A stretch of DNA of 21,108 nt, taken from contig DATDRS010000061.1 of the NCBI GenBank assembly GCA_035291605.1, positions 1-21,108 of the forward strand, in the 5' to 3' direction. Positions 15,378 through 21,108 of the stretch are shown here, piece after piece. Every line of letters starts with the position of its first letter. The first letter of the stretch is position 1. The notes below the pieces were generated by a model that ran no database searches, had not been told where the DNA came from, and was given only the letters and a program-made list of their open reading frames with translations. The translations under genes were made by a program, and so were the position numbers. This stretch comes from DATDRS01 sp035291605. GTDB lineage: Bacteria; Chloroflexota; Anaerolineae; Anaerolineales; UBA6663.

Positions 15378-16583
15378 TTACGAAACTACCTTACCCGGAT
15401 TAAGGATGCCGTGGGGGTCGAAGAACTCTTTCAAGCGCCGCATCAGGCCCAGCGCGGCCTCGCCGTGTTCGCGCGCCATGTACTTCTGCTTGCCGATCCC
15501 CACGCCGTGCTCGCCTGTGCAGGTGCCGCCGAGGGCGATGGCCTTCTCCACCACCCGGTCGTTGAACTCCTGCTGGACCTGCGCGTAGGCCTCGGCCGTA
15601 TTGGCAAAGAAAAGCGTGGAGTGCATGTTGCCGTCGCCGGCGTGGCCGAAGATATATCCGTGAACTCCGTCCAGATGGCGCAAGGTTTCATTGGCGTACG
15701 CCACCAATTCCGGGTAGCTCGAGATGGGCGCGGCCACGTCGGCAATGAGAAAGCCCTGATGCACATGCAGGCGAAACAGCACTTCAGCCAAATGGTGGCG
15801 CGCCTCCCACAGCCGGTCGCGGGCCTCGCGGCCCAGGCCGGAGGTGAAAACCTGGCACCCCGACTCCTCGCAGAGCGCCCGGACCAATTCCAGTTCGGCG
15901 GCCAGCGTCGCCTGGCTGATGCCGTGAAATTCGAGGAAGAGATTGGGCGCAACGGGGAGGCCGAAATTGCCTGCGCTGTTGATGGCGGCGATAGTGGCGG
16001 TGTCCAACAGTTCGAGCGCGGCGGGGTTGAGGCCGGCACCGATGATGTTGAACACCGCCTGCGCCGCCGCCTCGGTGGTGGGGAAGGACGTGGTGACTGC
16101 GCTGAAATGTTCCGGCAGAGGGGCTAACTTGAGCGTGGCCTCGGTGACAAGGCCCAGCGTGCCCTCGGAACCGACGAACAGGTGGGTCAGGTCATACCCC
16201 GCCGATTGCTTGACCGAGCGGCAGCCGGCGCGGATCACGCCGCCGTTCGCCAGCACGACTTCGAGGGCGAGCACATTGTCCCGCGTGGCGCCGTATTTGA
16301 CCGTGCGCGTCCCGGCGGCGTTGTTGGCGATCATCCCGCCGAGGCTGGCATTGGCGCCAGGGTCGGGGGCAAAGAACAGGCCATGCTGAGCCAGCACTTT
16401 GTTCATGTCTTTGTAGAAGAGGCCGGGCTGCACCGTCACCTGAAAATCCTCGACGATATCCGGCAGGCGGGCGGGATGAGGCGATTGATCGCGGCTGTGC
16501 AGGCTGCGATCGGACTCGGCGACAGATACGTGGTCGCCGCCGCCGATCGTTTTCAGGGCGGCGATATGCTCCTCGGCCAGCAT
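15378..16583 (-). CDS. GlcD-type FAD oxidase lacking its FAD-binding loop
   Basis: This 401-residue product belongs to the FAD-linked 2-hydroxy-acid (glycolate/D-lactate) dehydrogenase family, which is usually about 455-470 residues. The middle and C-terminal parts are intact: APDPGANASLGGMIANNAAG, KYGATRDNVLALEVV, the FVGSEGTLG block, YIFGHAGDGNMH, and GGTCTGEHGVGIGKQKYM. However LPDIV (about 51-55) joins directly to EDFQVTVQPG. About 60 residues that normally carry the Pro-x-Gly-x-Gly-Ser pyrophosphate-binding loop are absent, with the frame kept. Loss of tight FAD binding is expected, so the gene may be a pseudogene with an open frame, or the assembly may be missing sequence. ATG at 16583 is preceded by AAAGAGG at 8 nt. 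The patatin gene ends 26 nt upstream. Confidence 0.85.
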   Translation of the reverse strand: MLAEEHIAALKTIGGGDHVSVAESDRSLHSRDQSPHPARLPDIVEDFQVTVQPGLFYKDMNKVLAQHGLFFAPDPGANASLGGMIANNAAGTRTVKYGATRDNVLALEVVLANGGVIRAGCRSVKQSAGYDLTHLFVGSEGTLGLVTEATLKLAPLPEHFSAVTTSFPTTEAAAQAVFNIIGAGLNPAALELLDTATIAAINSAGNFGLPVAPNLFLEFHGISQATLAAELELVRALCEESGCQVFTSGLGREARDRLWEARHHLAEVLFRLHVHQGFLIADVAAPISSYPELVAYANETLRHLDGVHGYIFGHAGDGNMHSTLFFANTAEAYAQVQQEFNDRVVEKAIALGGTCTGEHGVGIGKQKYMAREHGEAALGLMRRLKEFFDPHGILNPGKVVS

Positions 16584-16609
16584 GGGAGTTACCTCTTTGA
16601 TTCGGCGCT

Positions 16610-17605
16610 TTACCTCGCCATCCTCCGGGCTGCGCCGCTGCGCCGAGGCGCAGCAGGTTGGGTTCCTGCCTGATCCGGCATCCAATGCTTGCGCAGCCAC
16701 TGGATCGTCGCCGACAGATCCAGGCCCTCGGCGAACTGGATCATGTCCGGCACCCGCTTCACGGCGTCCAGCGGGAAGGAGACGCTGGGCGGCAACACGG
16801 GCGCGAGGCGGTGATAGCGCTCATTGAGAATCTTCCCGCACTGATAATCGGCGATGCCCGATACGCCGTCGAGCATCAGGCTGATGAGGGGCTGCGCCCA
16901 CTGCGCGAAGCCCCAATCCAGGCGCTTGCCCGGGACGTACACCAGCGGCGTCCCGGTGCCGAGGGACAGGAGCACGATTTCGGAAAGCGCCGGGTGGTTG
17001 CGAATGCGGGCATCCTGGGTCTGCGTCAGCGCACACATGCTCGGATTGTTGGCGAAGACTCCGCCATCAATGTATCCATCCACGGAGGGGAAGTAAGTCG
17101 GCGCGGCGCTGGTGTAGAGGCCCATTTTGTAGGCCAGGGCGGCCCCGTCGCTGTCCGGCCCCGGGAAGTTGTGGAAGAGCTTGGGTTTCCAGGTCCGCCG
17201 CTTCAGGTCGGCGGACTCGTTGTCCAGGTCGAAGGCCGTGATCAGAACGCGCTTTTGCAGTTGCGCGAGCGTCGTCTCTCCAAAGATGCTCCGCAATTCT
17301 CGCTCGAGTTTCCGGTTGTCGTACTCGGCCCCCGCGACCTGACCGAGGTCAACGAGATCGTCGAGCCAAGAGTCGTCGAAGATTTCGCGGCCCTTGGTCT
17401 CGTAGAGATCGCGGATGCGCTGGAGGTCAACCCCGTGGGCCAGACCGAGCGCCAGGAGTCCCCCCGTAGACGTACCGGCGATCAGGTCGGCCGAGTCCAG
17501 CCAGCCGCGCAAGCGTTGATCAGCACTCAGCCGCTGGAGCATGGTGGCCGTGATGATCCCCCGGATTCCCCCGCCATCCAGTGAGAGTATTCGGAACGTG
17601 CTCAT
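16610..17605 (-). CDS. Patatin-like phospholipase
   Basis: This 331-residue cytoplasmic lipid acyl hydrolase of the patatin family has a Ser-Asp dyad: nucleophile S46 in GTSTGG (44-49) and D170 in DGG of YIDGGVFANNP. The oxyanion-loop glycines are in DGGGIRG (10-16). It should release fatty acids from phospholipids or neutral lipids. ATG at 17605 is chosen because GGAGG lies 8 nt upstream; an ATG at 17620 would sit on that ribosome binding site. The C-terminus is Arg/Ala-rich (GAARRMAR). The FAD oxidase gene follows after 26 nt, so both are probably cotranscribed, but no pathway link is evident. Confidence 0.92.
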   Translation of the reverse strand: MSTFRILSLDGGGIRGIITATMLQRLSADQRLRGWLDSADLIAGTSTGGLLALGLAHGVDLQRIRDLYETKGREIFDDSWLDDLVDLGQVAGAEYDNRKLERELRSIFGETTLAQLQKRVLITAFDLDNESADLKRRTWKPKLFHNFPGPDSDGAALAYKMGLYTSAAPTYFPSVDGYIDGGVFANNPSMCALTQTQDARIRNHPALSEIVLLSLGTGTPLVYVPGKRLDWGFAQWAQPLISLMLDGVSGIADYQCGKILNERYHRLAPVLPPSVSFPLDAVKRVPDMIQFAEGLDLSATIQWLRKHWMPDQAGTQPAAPRRSGAARRMAR

Positions 17606-17656
17606 AGACTTTTCCTCCATGTGTCTGCGGCTTTGAGCCTCTTTTGAGATGATCTA

Positions 17657-17785
17657 TCACGCCATCTCTCGAAAGGCCTCAAGCACTTGCTCGCGCGACA
17701 GGCCCAAGGCCTCTCGGATGTCCCGAAGCCGTTGCGATTTGCTTTTTGAGTCTGGCGTCAACGGATGCTTCGCACAACGGATCAA
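17657..17785 (-). CDS. Short open frame, possibly a gene-end relic
   Basis: On the minus strand a frame ends with the charged, helical-looking stretch LRDIREALGLSREQVLEAF before a stop at 17659-17657. It begins at best at TTG 17785 (42 residues), with no ribosome binding site, and overlaps the left half of the large inverted repeat. The composition is protein-like (an amphipathic helix and a possible helix-turn-helix), but I recognise no family. It may be the 3' end of a lost gene or chance. Confidence 0.3.
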   Translation of the reverse strand: MIRCAKHPLTPDSKSKSQRLRDIREALGLSREQVLEAFREMA

Positions 17786-17835
17786 CAGATTGACCGCGTG
17801 CTATCTGTTGATCCGTTGCCCAATCCGTTGACGCC
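17754..17835. repeat. Two-tier inverted repeat (cruciform-forming)
   Basis: The inner arms CAACGGATCAACAGAT (17775-17790) and ATCTGTTGATCCGTTG (17803-17818) are a perfect 16-bp inverted repeat with a 12-nt loop. The outer arms GGCGTCAACGGAT (17754-17766) and ATCCGTTGACGCC (17823-17835) add a perfect 13 bp. The word CAACGGAT occurs twice on the left and its complement twice on the right. There is no T tract. It lies in a region of decayed mobile sequence, so it may be a MITE-like element or a resolved inverted duplication. Confidence 0.8.
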
Positions 17836-17897
17836 TTGACACCAGATTCCAGAATTAAATCTTAACTTCTATAGCCCGACTCAGTGACCATACTCGA

Positions 17898-17939
17898 ACC
17901 TACGCGCCGGCGATTCAGTGGTTTTGGCGGCGCGTAGGT
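17898..17939. repeat. 12-bp perfect inverted repeat
   Basis: ACCTACGCGCCG (17898-17909) and CGGCGCGTAGGT (17928-17939) form a stem around an 18-nt loop. No gene or terminator context explains it. It could be a peripheral helix of the intron-like remnant 110 bp downstream or a separate mobile-element relic. Confidence 0.6.
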
Positions 17940-18051
17940 CGGGGGTGCCTGCGCCTGGTGCAACCTGTTCTCTCGCTTCTGCACGGGTACTGTCACGATG
18001 CTGTCCATCGCTCCGAAGCGGGGTATCTATGACAAAGACCCGCATGCTGAG

Positions 18052-18128
18052 GAGCCGTGTGAAGAGACGCTCCGCGTTTCACGCACGGTTGTGAAGCGGC
18101 GGCGGGAGGAGCGAGCGATCCCCCGCCG
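18052..18128 (+). mobile_element. Group II intron 3'-end-like remnant (domain V/VI)
   Basis: GAGCCGTGTGAA (from 18052) pairs with TTTCACGCACGGTT (to 18090). The CCGTG/CACGG helix, the two-nucleotide CG bulge on the 3' side and the TGAA/TTCA continuation are the layout of bacterial group II intron domain V. The apical part is larger than the usual GAAA-capped loop. A second stem, CGGCGGG-GGA/TCCCCCGCCG (18100-18128), follows where domain VI would be, but its unpaired A is on the 5' side, not the branch-point side. No maturase frame is found upstream, so this can only be a truncated remnant. Confidence 0.45.
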
Positions 18129-18303
18129 ACCGTCACTTAGCCCGCTTTTGACTTCACTTATTGAACTGCATAACAGCCGAGTATCGCTCACTTCGTTTTT
18201 GAAAAGCAACATCACCACCACCCAGTTCTAGTACTCCGTCCATCTGATTATGATGGACGCGGGCATGGAACTTGCGCGGTCAGGGGCCAGGAGCCCCTTG
18301 ACC

Positions 18304-18789
18304 ATGCCAAACAAGAAATACATTGTGGACTTGACCGAAGCGGAGCGGGACGAATTGCCGGCGCTCACCAGTAAAGGGACAGTGCGTGCCCGGAAGATGA
18401 AACGGGCACAGATTTTGCTCAAAGCCAATACGGGCTTGACGGATGCGGACATTGTGGAGGCGCTGGATGTGAGCCGCCCGTGCGTGGAGCGAGTGCGCCA
18501 ACGCTTTGTCGAAGGGGGCTTGCCCAGAGCTTTGAATGACAGTCGGCGTCCAGGGCAACGGCGGAAACTGGATGGGAAGCAGGAAGCCCGGCTCATTGCG
18601 GAAACCTGTAGTGAGGCGCCCGTGGGCCATGCGCGCTGGACGCTACGTTTGTTAGCCGGGCGGGTGGTCGAGTTGAAGCTGGCCGACACGATTTCGCATG
18701 AAACCGTGCGCCAGGTGTTGAAAAAAACGAACTCAAGCCGTGGCAGAAGAAGGAGTGGTGCATTCCTGAAGTCAGTGCCGAGTTCGTAG
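18304..18789 (+). CDS. IS630 transposase, N-terminal frame (helix-turn-helix)
   Basis: This 161-codon frame encodes the DNA-binding half of an IS630 transposase: an N-terminal helix-turn-helix (DADIVEALDVSRPCVERVRQ, roughly 52-71) and a linker ending at QVLKKTN. After that lysine pair, the zero-frame residues (SSRGRRRSGAF) no longer resemble the family, while the -1 frame does (NELKPWQKKEWCIPEVS). ATG at 18304 has AGGAG 10 nt upstream; upstream in-frame ATGs at 18250 and 18253 lie between the IS end and this point. The frame change falls on seven A residues, so a fusion transposase could be made by slippage. Confidence 0.8.
   Translation: MPNKKYIVDLTEAERDELPALTSKGTVRARKMKRAQILLKANTGLTDADIVEALDVSRPCVERVRQRFVEGGLPRALNDSRRPGQRRKLDGKQEARLIAETCSEAPVGHARWTLRLLAGRVVELKLADTISHETVRQVLKKTNSSRGRRRSGAFLKSVPSS
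18721..18727 (+). other. A7 slippery run at the transposase frame change
   Basis: Seven consecutive A follow TTG at the exact point where homology moves to the -1 frame (TTG-AAA-AAA-ACG to AAC-GAA-CTC). Runs of this kind support transcriptional or ribosomal slippage in IS630 and other IS families. A plain one-base deletion that killed the gene is equally compatible. Confidence 0.6.
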
Positions 18790-18803
18790 CCGCCACGGAA
18801 GAC

Positions 18804-19427
18804 GTGCTGGAGGTGTATGCTGAGCCGTACGACCCGCAGCGACCCAAGGTCTGCTTCGACGAGACGCCCAAGCAGTTGATTGCCGAGACGCGCCTGCCGT
18901 TGCCCGCTCAAGCGGGTCAGGTGGAACGCTACGATTACGAGTACCAACGCAACGGCACCTGCAATCTGTTTATGTTCTTCGAGCCGGAGCGTGGTTGGCG
19001 GCACATCGCCGTCACCGAACGTCGCACCCTGTTGGACTTCGCCCAGCAGATGAAGTGGCTGGTGGATGAAGCCTATCCCGAGGCGGACGGCGTGCGGGTC
19101 ATTTGGGACACGCGAAGCGTGAACACCCATCGGGCGGCGGCCTTGTACGAAGCCTTTCCACCCGCCGAAGCCCGACGGATTCTCAAGCGGCGGGAGTTCC
19201 ACTACACGCCCAAGCATGACAGCTGGCTCAACATGGCCGAACTGGAACTGGGGGTGTTCAGCCGGGAATGTTGGGATCGGCGCATCGGCGACCAAGTCAC
19301 GCTGGCGCGCGAGACTCAGGCGCTTGAAGAGGAACGCAACGCGGCGCGCGCCAAAGTTCATTGGCGCTTCACGACGCAAGACGCTCGCATCAAGCTTCAT
19401 CGGCTTTATCCATCCGTTTCACGTTGA
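18804..19427 (+). CDS. IS630 transposase, C-terminal frame (DDE catalytic)
   Basis: This frame carries the catalytic half: first Asp in VCFDETPKQL, second Asp in VIWDTRSVNTH, and Glu in KHDSWLNMAELELGVFSREC. Together with the upstream frame it makes a full-length transposase of about 375 residues. The block around the second Asp is unusual: family members generally read D-N-x-N-T-H, whereas here two extra residues separate Asp from NTH. The nucleotides there form a small CACGC-GAA-GCGTG palindrome. Continuous similarity starts at about 18726 in this frame, although GTG 18804 is the first start codon. Confidence 0.8.
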   Translation: MLEVYAEPYDPQRPKVCFDETPKQLIAETRLPLPAQAGQVERYDYEYQRNGTCNLFMFFEPERGWRHIAVTERRTLLDFAQQMKWLVDEAYPEADGVRVIWDTRSVNTHRAAALYEAFPPAEARRILKRREFHYTPKHDSWLNMAELELGVFSRECWDRRIGDQVTLARETQALEEERNAARAKVHWRFTTQDARIKLHRLYPSVSR

Positions 19428-19735
19428 CGGAGTAGTAGTGGCTCATCCTGGTGAGACGCGCCCGGCGCAACCGCCCTGGCCGGGTTTGCGTCGCGGAGGG
19501 TTTCGATCAGGGCCGGCAAGAGGCCCAAATGCTCCAACTGGAAATAGCCCGGCTGATCGGCCGGAGGCGGCTCGGCTGCTTCGTACGCCCAGGTGACGTG
19601 GTAAGGCACGTACCACTCAGGATCGCGATAGGGCGCCAGGAGTTGCTTGAACCTGGCCTGGGCGTCGGCATACAAGTGCTCGGCGTGCCAGAGGGTGTCG
19701 TCCGCGTCGAAGGCAATGACGTCAAAGTTGGGCAT
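19406..19735 (-). pseudogene. HAD-family hydrolase, middle deleted and end cut by IS630
   Basis: The N-terminus (DVIAFDADDTLW, motif I with nucleophile Asp) and a following helix ending RDPEW match HAD phosphatases of about 230 residues. The frame then jumps to YVPYHVTWAYE and FQLEHLGLLPALIETL, the C-terminal end of the same family. About 150 residues with motifs II, III (Lys) and IV (Asp pair) are missing, with the frame kept. The C-terminus then runs into the IS630 right end and stops at 19406. The product cannot be a working phosphatase. The ATG at 19735 overlaps the end of the upstream small frame by 14 nt. Confidence 0.8.
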
Positions 19736-19895
19736 TGTAGACCTGCACCTGTCGTCCGTCTTTGACTATCTTGCCATCTTTGATGACTGCTTCTTCGCCG
19801 CGCTCGAGCACGGTCGCCAGGTCGAGTTCTTCGGTGAGGGCGCGCGAGATTTCGAGCAGGTAATCGCGCTGCCGGACGCGGAAATCGGGGAGCAT
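19722..19895 (-). pseudogene. GAF-kinase N-terminal fragment joined to another end
   Basis: This 57-residue frame starts MLPDFRVRQRDYLLEISR and continues to TEELDLATVLE, which I recognise as the leader of GAF-domain sensor kinases in Chloroflexota. The expected GAF domain does not follow; instead a tail GEEAVIKDGKIVKDGRQ leads to a stop 14 nt inside the HAD gene start. Either two ends of one protein or pieces of two proteins have been joined. There is no visible ribosome binding site beyond a weak GTGACC. Functional expression is doubtful. Confidence 0.5.
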
Positions 19896-19903
19896 GGTCA
19901 CAG

Positions 19904-21108
19904 TTGCCGGGCGGCGCGCTGCCGCCTGGGGTCAGAGTATACCGCAGAAAGCGACTCTATACCGCCGACAGCGACGCCAGCGGCGCGGGGGACGGCGGCG
20001 GGATCCGGCGGGCCAGCGGCACGGTCACCGTGAAGAACACGTTGATGGCGGGGAACACCGACGCCAGCAGCGGCACCAAGCACCCGGATTGTTCAGGGAC
20101 GTTCACGACGCAGGGGTACAACCTGATTGGGATCAACACGGGTTGCTCCGGCTTTACAAATGGCGTGAACGGCGACCAGGTAGGAACGAGCGGCAGCCCG
20201 CTCAACCCGCAACTCGGGCCGCTGTCCAATAATGGCGGCGCGACGCTGACCCATGCCTTGCTCACGCCCAGCCCGGCGATAGACAAAGGCAACCCGGCCA
20301 CGCCGGGGAGCGGGGGCAACGCCTGCGCCGCGACCGACCAGCGCGGCTATGCCCGCCCGGTGGATGGGGACAACAACGGCAGCGCCTTGTGCGACACGGG
20401 TGGGTATGAACTGGGCGCGGTTCCGCCCCCGGCGCCTGTGACCACGACGACTACAGTCACCATCACCTACGCCTACGACAAACTGTATCGCCTGACGAGC
20501 GCCCAATACACCAATGGCACGGTGTTCACATACACCTACGACGCGGTTGGCAATCGCCTGACCCAGCAGACGCTCACGCAGACGACCGTCTACACCTATG
20601 ACATTGCCAATCGGCTGACGAATGTTGGCCCGATAACCTACACCTGGGATGCGAACGGCAACTTGCTCGGCGATGGCGCGAGCACGTATGCCTACGATGC
20701 CGCCGACCGGCTAATTACAGTCACGCAGGGCGCGAACACTTACATCTTTGCGTACAACGGCCTGGGCGACCGCTTGCGGCAGACGGTGAACGGCACGCCG
20801 ACAACCTATACGCTGGATCTCAATGCTGGCCTGACGCAAGTGCTGGCGGATGGGACACATGCGTATCTCTATGGCAACAGCCGCATTGCCCAGCAAAGCA
20901 CGACGAGTACGGACTATTTCCTGGGCGATGCGCTAGGGAGCGTGCGCCAACTGGTGAGCGTAACAGGGACGGTGACGCTGGCGCGGAGTTATGAGCCGTA
21001 TGGGAGTACGTTGAGCAGTGCGGGGAATGGCACGACCAGCTATGGCTTCACTGGCGAATGGCATGATGCGAACACCAATTTGCTGTATCTCAGGGCGAGA
21101 TATTACTC
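19904..21108 (+). CDS. Choice-of-anchor Q / RHS-repeat surface protein, both ends missing
   Basis: One open frame runs from 19838 to the window end; TTG 19904 is the first possible start, but similarity begins only near 19964 in mid-domain. The first part (about 19964-20420) is the end of a beta-helix protein with a choice-of-anchor Q domain (NLIG, GPLSNNGGATLTHALLTPS, SPAIDKG, ACAATDQRGYARP, CDTGGYELGA). A Thr-rich link leads to RHS/YD repeats (YAYDKLYRLT, YTYDAVGNRLT, YTYDIANRLT, YTWDANGNLL, YAYDAADRL). The RHS-associated core follows (DALGSVRQL, EPYGSTL, LLYLRARYYS), where the window stops. RHS proteins form secreted shells that carry a C-terminal toxin, which would lie beyond. The absence of a signal peptide and of the beta-helix start marks a 5' truncation. 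Confidence 0.8.
   Translation, partial: MPGGALPPGVRVYRRKRLYTADSDASGAGDGGGIRRASGTVTVKNTLMAGNTDASSGTKHPDCSGTFTTQGYNLIGINTGCSGFTNGVNGDQVGTSGSPLNPQLGPLSNNGGATLTHALLTPSPAIDKGNPATPGSGGNACAATDQRGYARPVDGDNNGSALCDTGGYELGAVPPPAPVTTTTTVTITYAYDKLYRLTSAQYTNGTVFTYTYDAVGNRLTQQTLTQTTVYTYDIANRLTNVGPITYTWDANGNLLGDGASTYAYDAADRLITVTQGANTYIFAYNGLGDRLRQTVNGTPTTYTLDLNAGLTQVLADGTHAYLYGNSRIAQQSTTSTDYFLGDALGSVRQLVSVTGTVTLARSYEPYGSTLSSAGNGTTSYGFTGEWHDANTNLLYLRARYY
19938..19975. repeat. 20-bp-period tandem duplication at the junction
   Basis: TATACCGCAGAAAGCGAC (19938-19955) and TATACCGCCGACAGCGAC (19958-19975) differ at two of 18 positions. They sit exactly where coding similarity of the plus-strand surface protein begins. 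Confidence 0.7.

Larger units (their letters stand above)
17621..18233. other. Gene-poor region with mobile-element relics
   Basis: About 610 bp between the patatin gene and the IS630 left end. It holds the short minus-strand frame, two inverted repeats and the intron-like remnant listed separately. A 77-codon plus frame (17998-18231) runs through the intron-like stem and is not credible as a gene. No promoter could be assigned for the patatin operon. Confidence 0.6.
18234..19432 (+). mobile_element. IS630-family insertion sequence
   Basis: The 1,199-bp element is bounded by short inverted ends CTCCGTC (18234-18240) and GACGGAG (19426-19432). It is flanked by TA on both sides (18232-18233 and 19433-19434), the target always used by IS630/Tc1-like elements; the match in the flanks extends to TAGTA. 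It encodes a DDE transposase split by a frameshift. On its right it interrupts the end of the HAD hydrolase frame, so that protein now ends in residues encoded by the IS end. A small hairpin GTCCATC/GATGGAC lies just inside the left end. Confidence 0.85.

Noticed and set aside
14862..16127. 421-codon plus-strand frame across the gamma-CA and FAD oxidase genes
   Set aside because: It spans two genes with clear motifs on the other strand and has no protein-like pattern.
16584..16700. 39-residue extension of the FAD oxidase
   Set aside because: It overlaps the patatin coding end and is unlike the family; ATG 16583 has a good Shine-Dalgarno.
18100..18128. Canonical group II domain VI branch-point stem
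   Set aside because: The stem is present but its unpaired A is on the 5' side, so the branch-point assignment fails.
18228..19400. 390-codon minus-strand frame inside the IS
   Set aside because: It is antisense to both transposase frames, which carry the helix-turn-helix and DDE blocks.

Overview
The window looks like a stretch of chromosome from a member of the Chloroflexota, probably Anaerolineae-like. This rests on gene content, not on any marker gene: high G+C, an inositol-1-phosphate synthase next to an inositol-type CDP-alcohol phosphotransferase, PD40-repeat and choice-of-anchor Q/RHS surface proteins, a secreted protease ending in a Tyr-Leu-Pro-Trp-Val tail, and the N-terminal leader of a GAF-type sensor kinase family. 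The lineage call is inference.

Layout. (1) 1-2,570, minus strand: a large secreted protein built of repeated beta-type modules. The start of a following gene lies at the window edge, and a duplicated gene end lies upstream, so this is probably one member of a tandem array of secreted paralogs. (2) 2,650-5,434, plus: a well-formed promoter drives an overlapping three-gene operon of OmpR-type response regulator, short-loop membrane histidine kinase and membrane-anchored six-repeat PD40 protein. (3) 5,567-5,716, minus: tRNA-Pro(CGG) with its own promoter and a terminator-like hairpin. (4) 5,721-9,443, plus: a DMT transporter, then a TATAAT box, a nested palindrome and an inositol phospholipid/lipoprotein operon (ino1, CDP-alcohol phosphotransferase, lgt) closed by an intrinsic terminator. 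(5) 9,492-12,815, plus: promoter, ABC ATPase, ABC-2 permease, RNase Z-like metallo-hydrolase, hairpin. (6) 12,844-13,998, plus: a secreted zinc metalloprotease, ending at a bidirectional terminator. (7) 14,117-15,363, minus: promoter, gamma-carbonic-anhydrase-like protein, cyclic-nucleotide-binding protein and an unknown 69-residue protein. (8) 15,378-17,605, minus: a patatin phospholipase followed by a GlcD-type FAD oxidase that has lost its FAD pyrophosphate loop. (9) 17,620-21,108: a decayed, mobile-element-rich end. It holds large inverted repeats, a group II intron 3'-end-like remnant, an IS630-family element with a frameshifted transposase, a HAD hydrolase with its middle missing and its end cut by the IS, a GAF-kinase N-terminal fragment, and a 5'-truncated choice-of-anchor Q/RHS protein running off the window.

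How the genes work together. Ino1 should make inositol-1-phosphate, which the adjacent phosphotransferase can join to CDP-diacylglycerol; Lgt uses another phospholipid to lipidate secreted proteins, so regions 4-6 together concern the cell envelope. The kinase in region 2 has almost no extracytoplasmic sensor, and the co-translated PD40 protein is the obvious candidate partner. The most unusual aggregate signal is that three reading frames between 15.4 and 19.9 kb appear to have large internal losses that leave the frame open; this is either real genome decay around mobile elements or an assembly effect.
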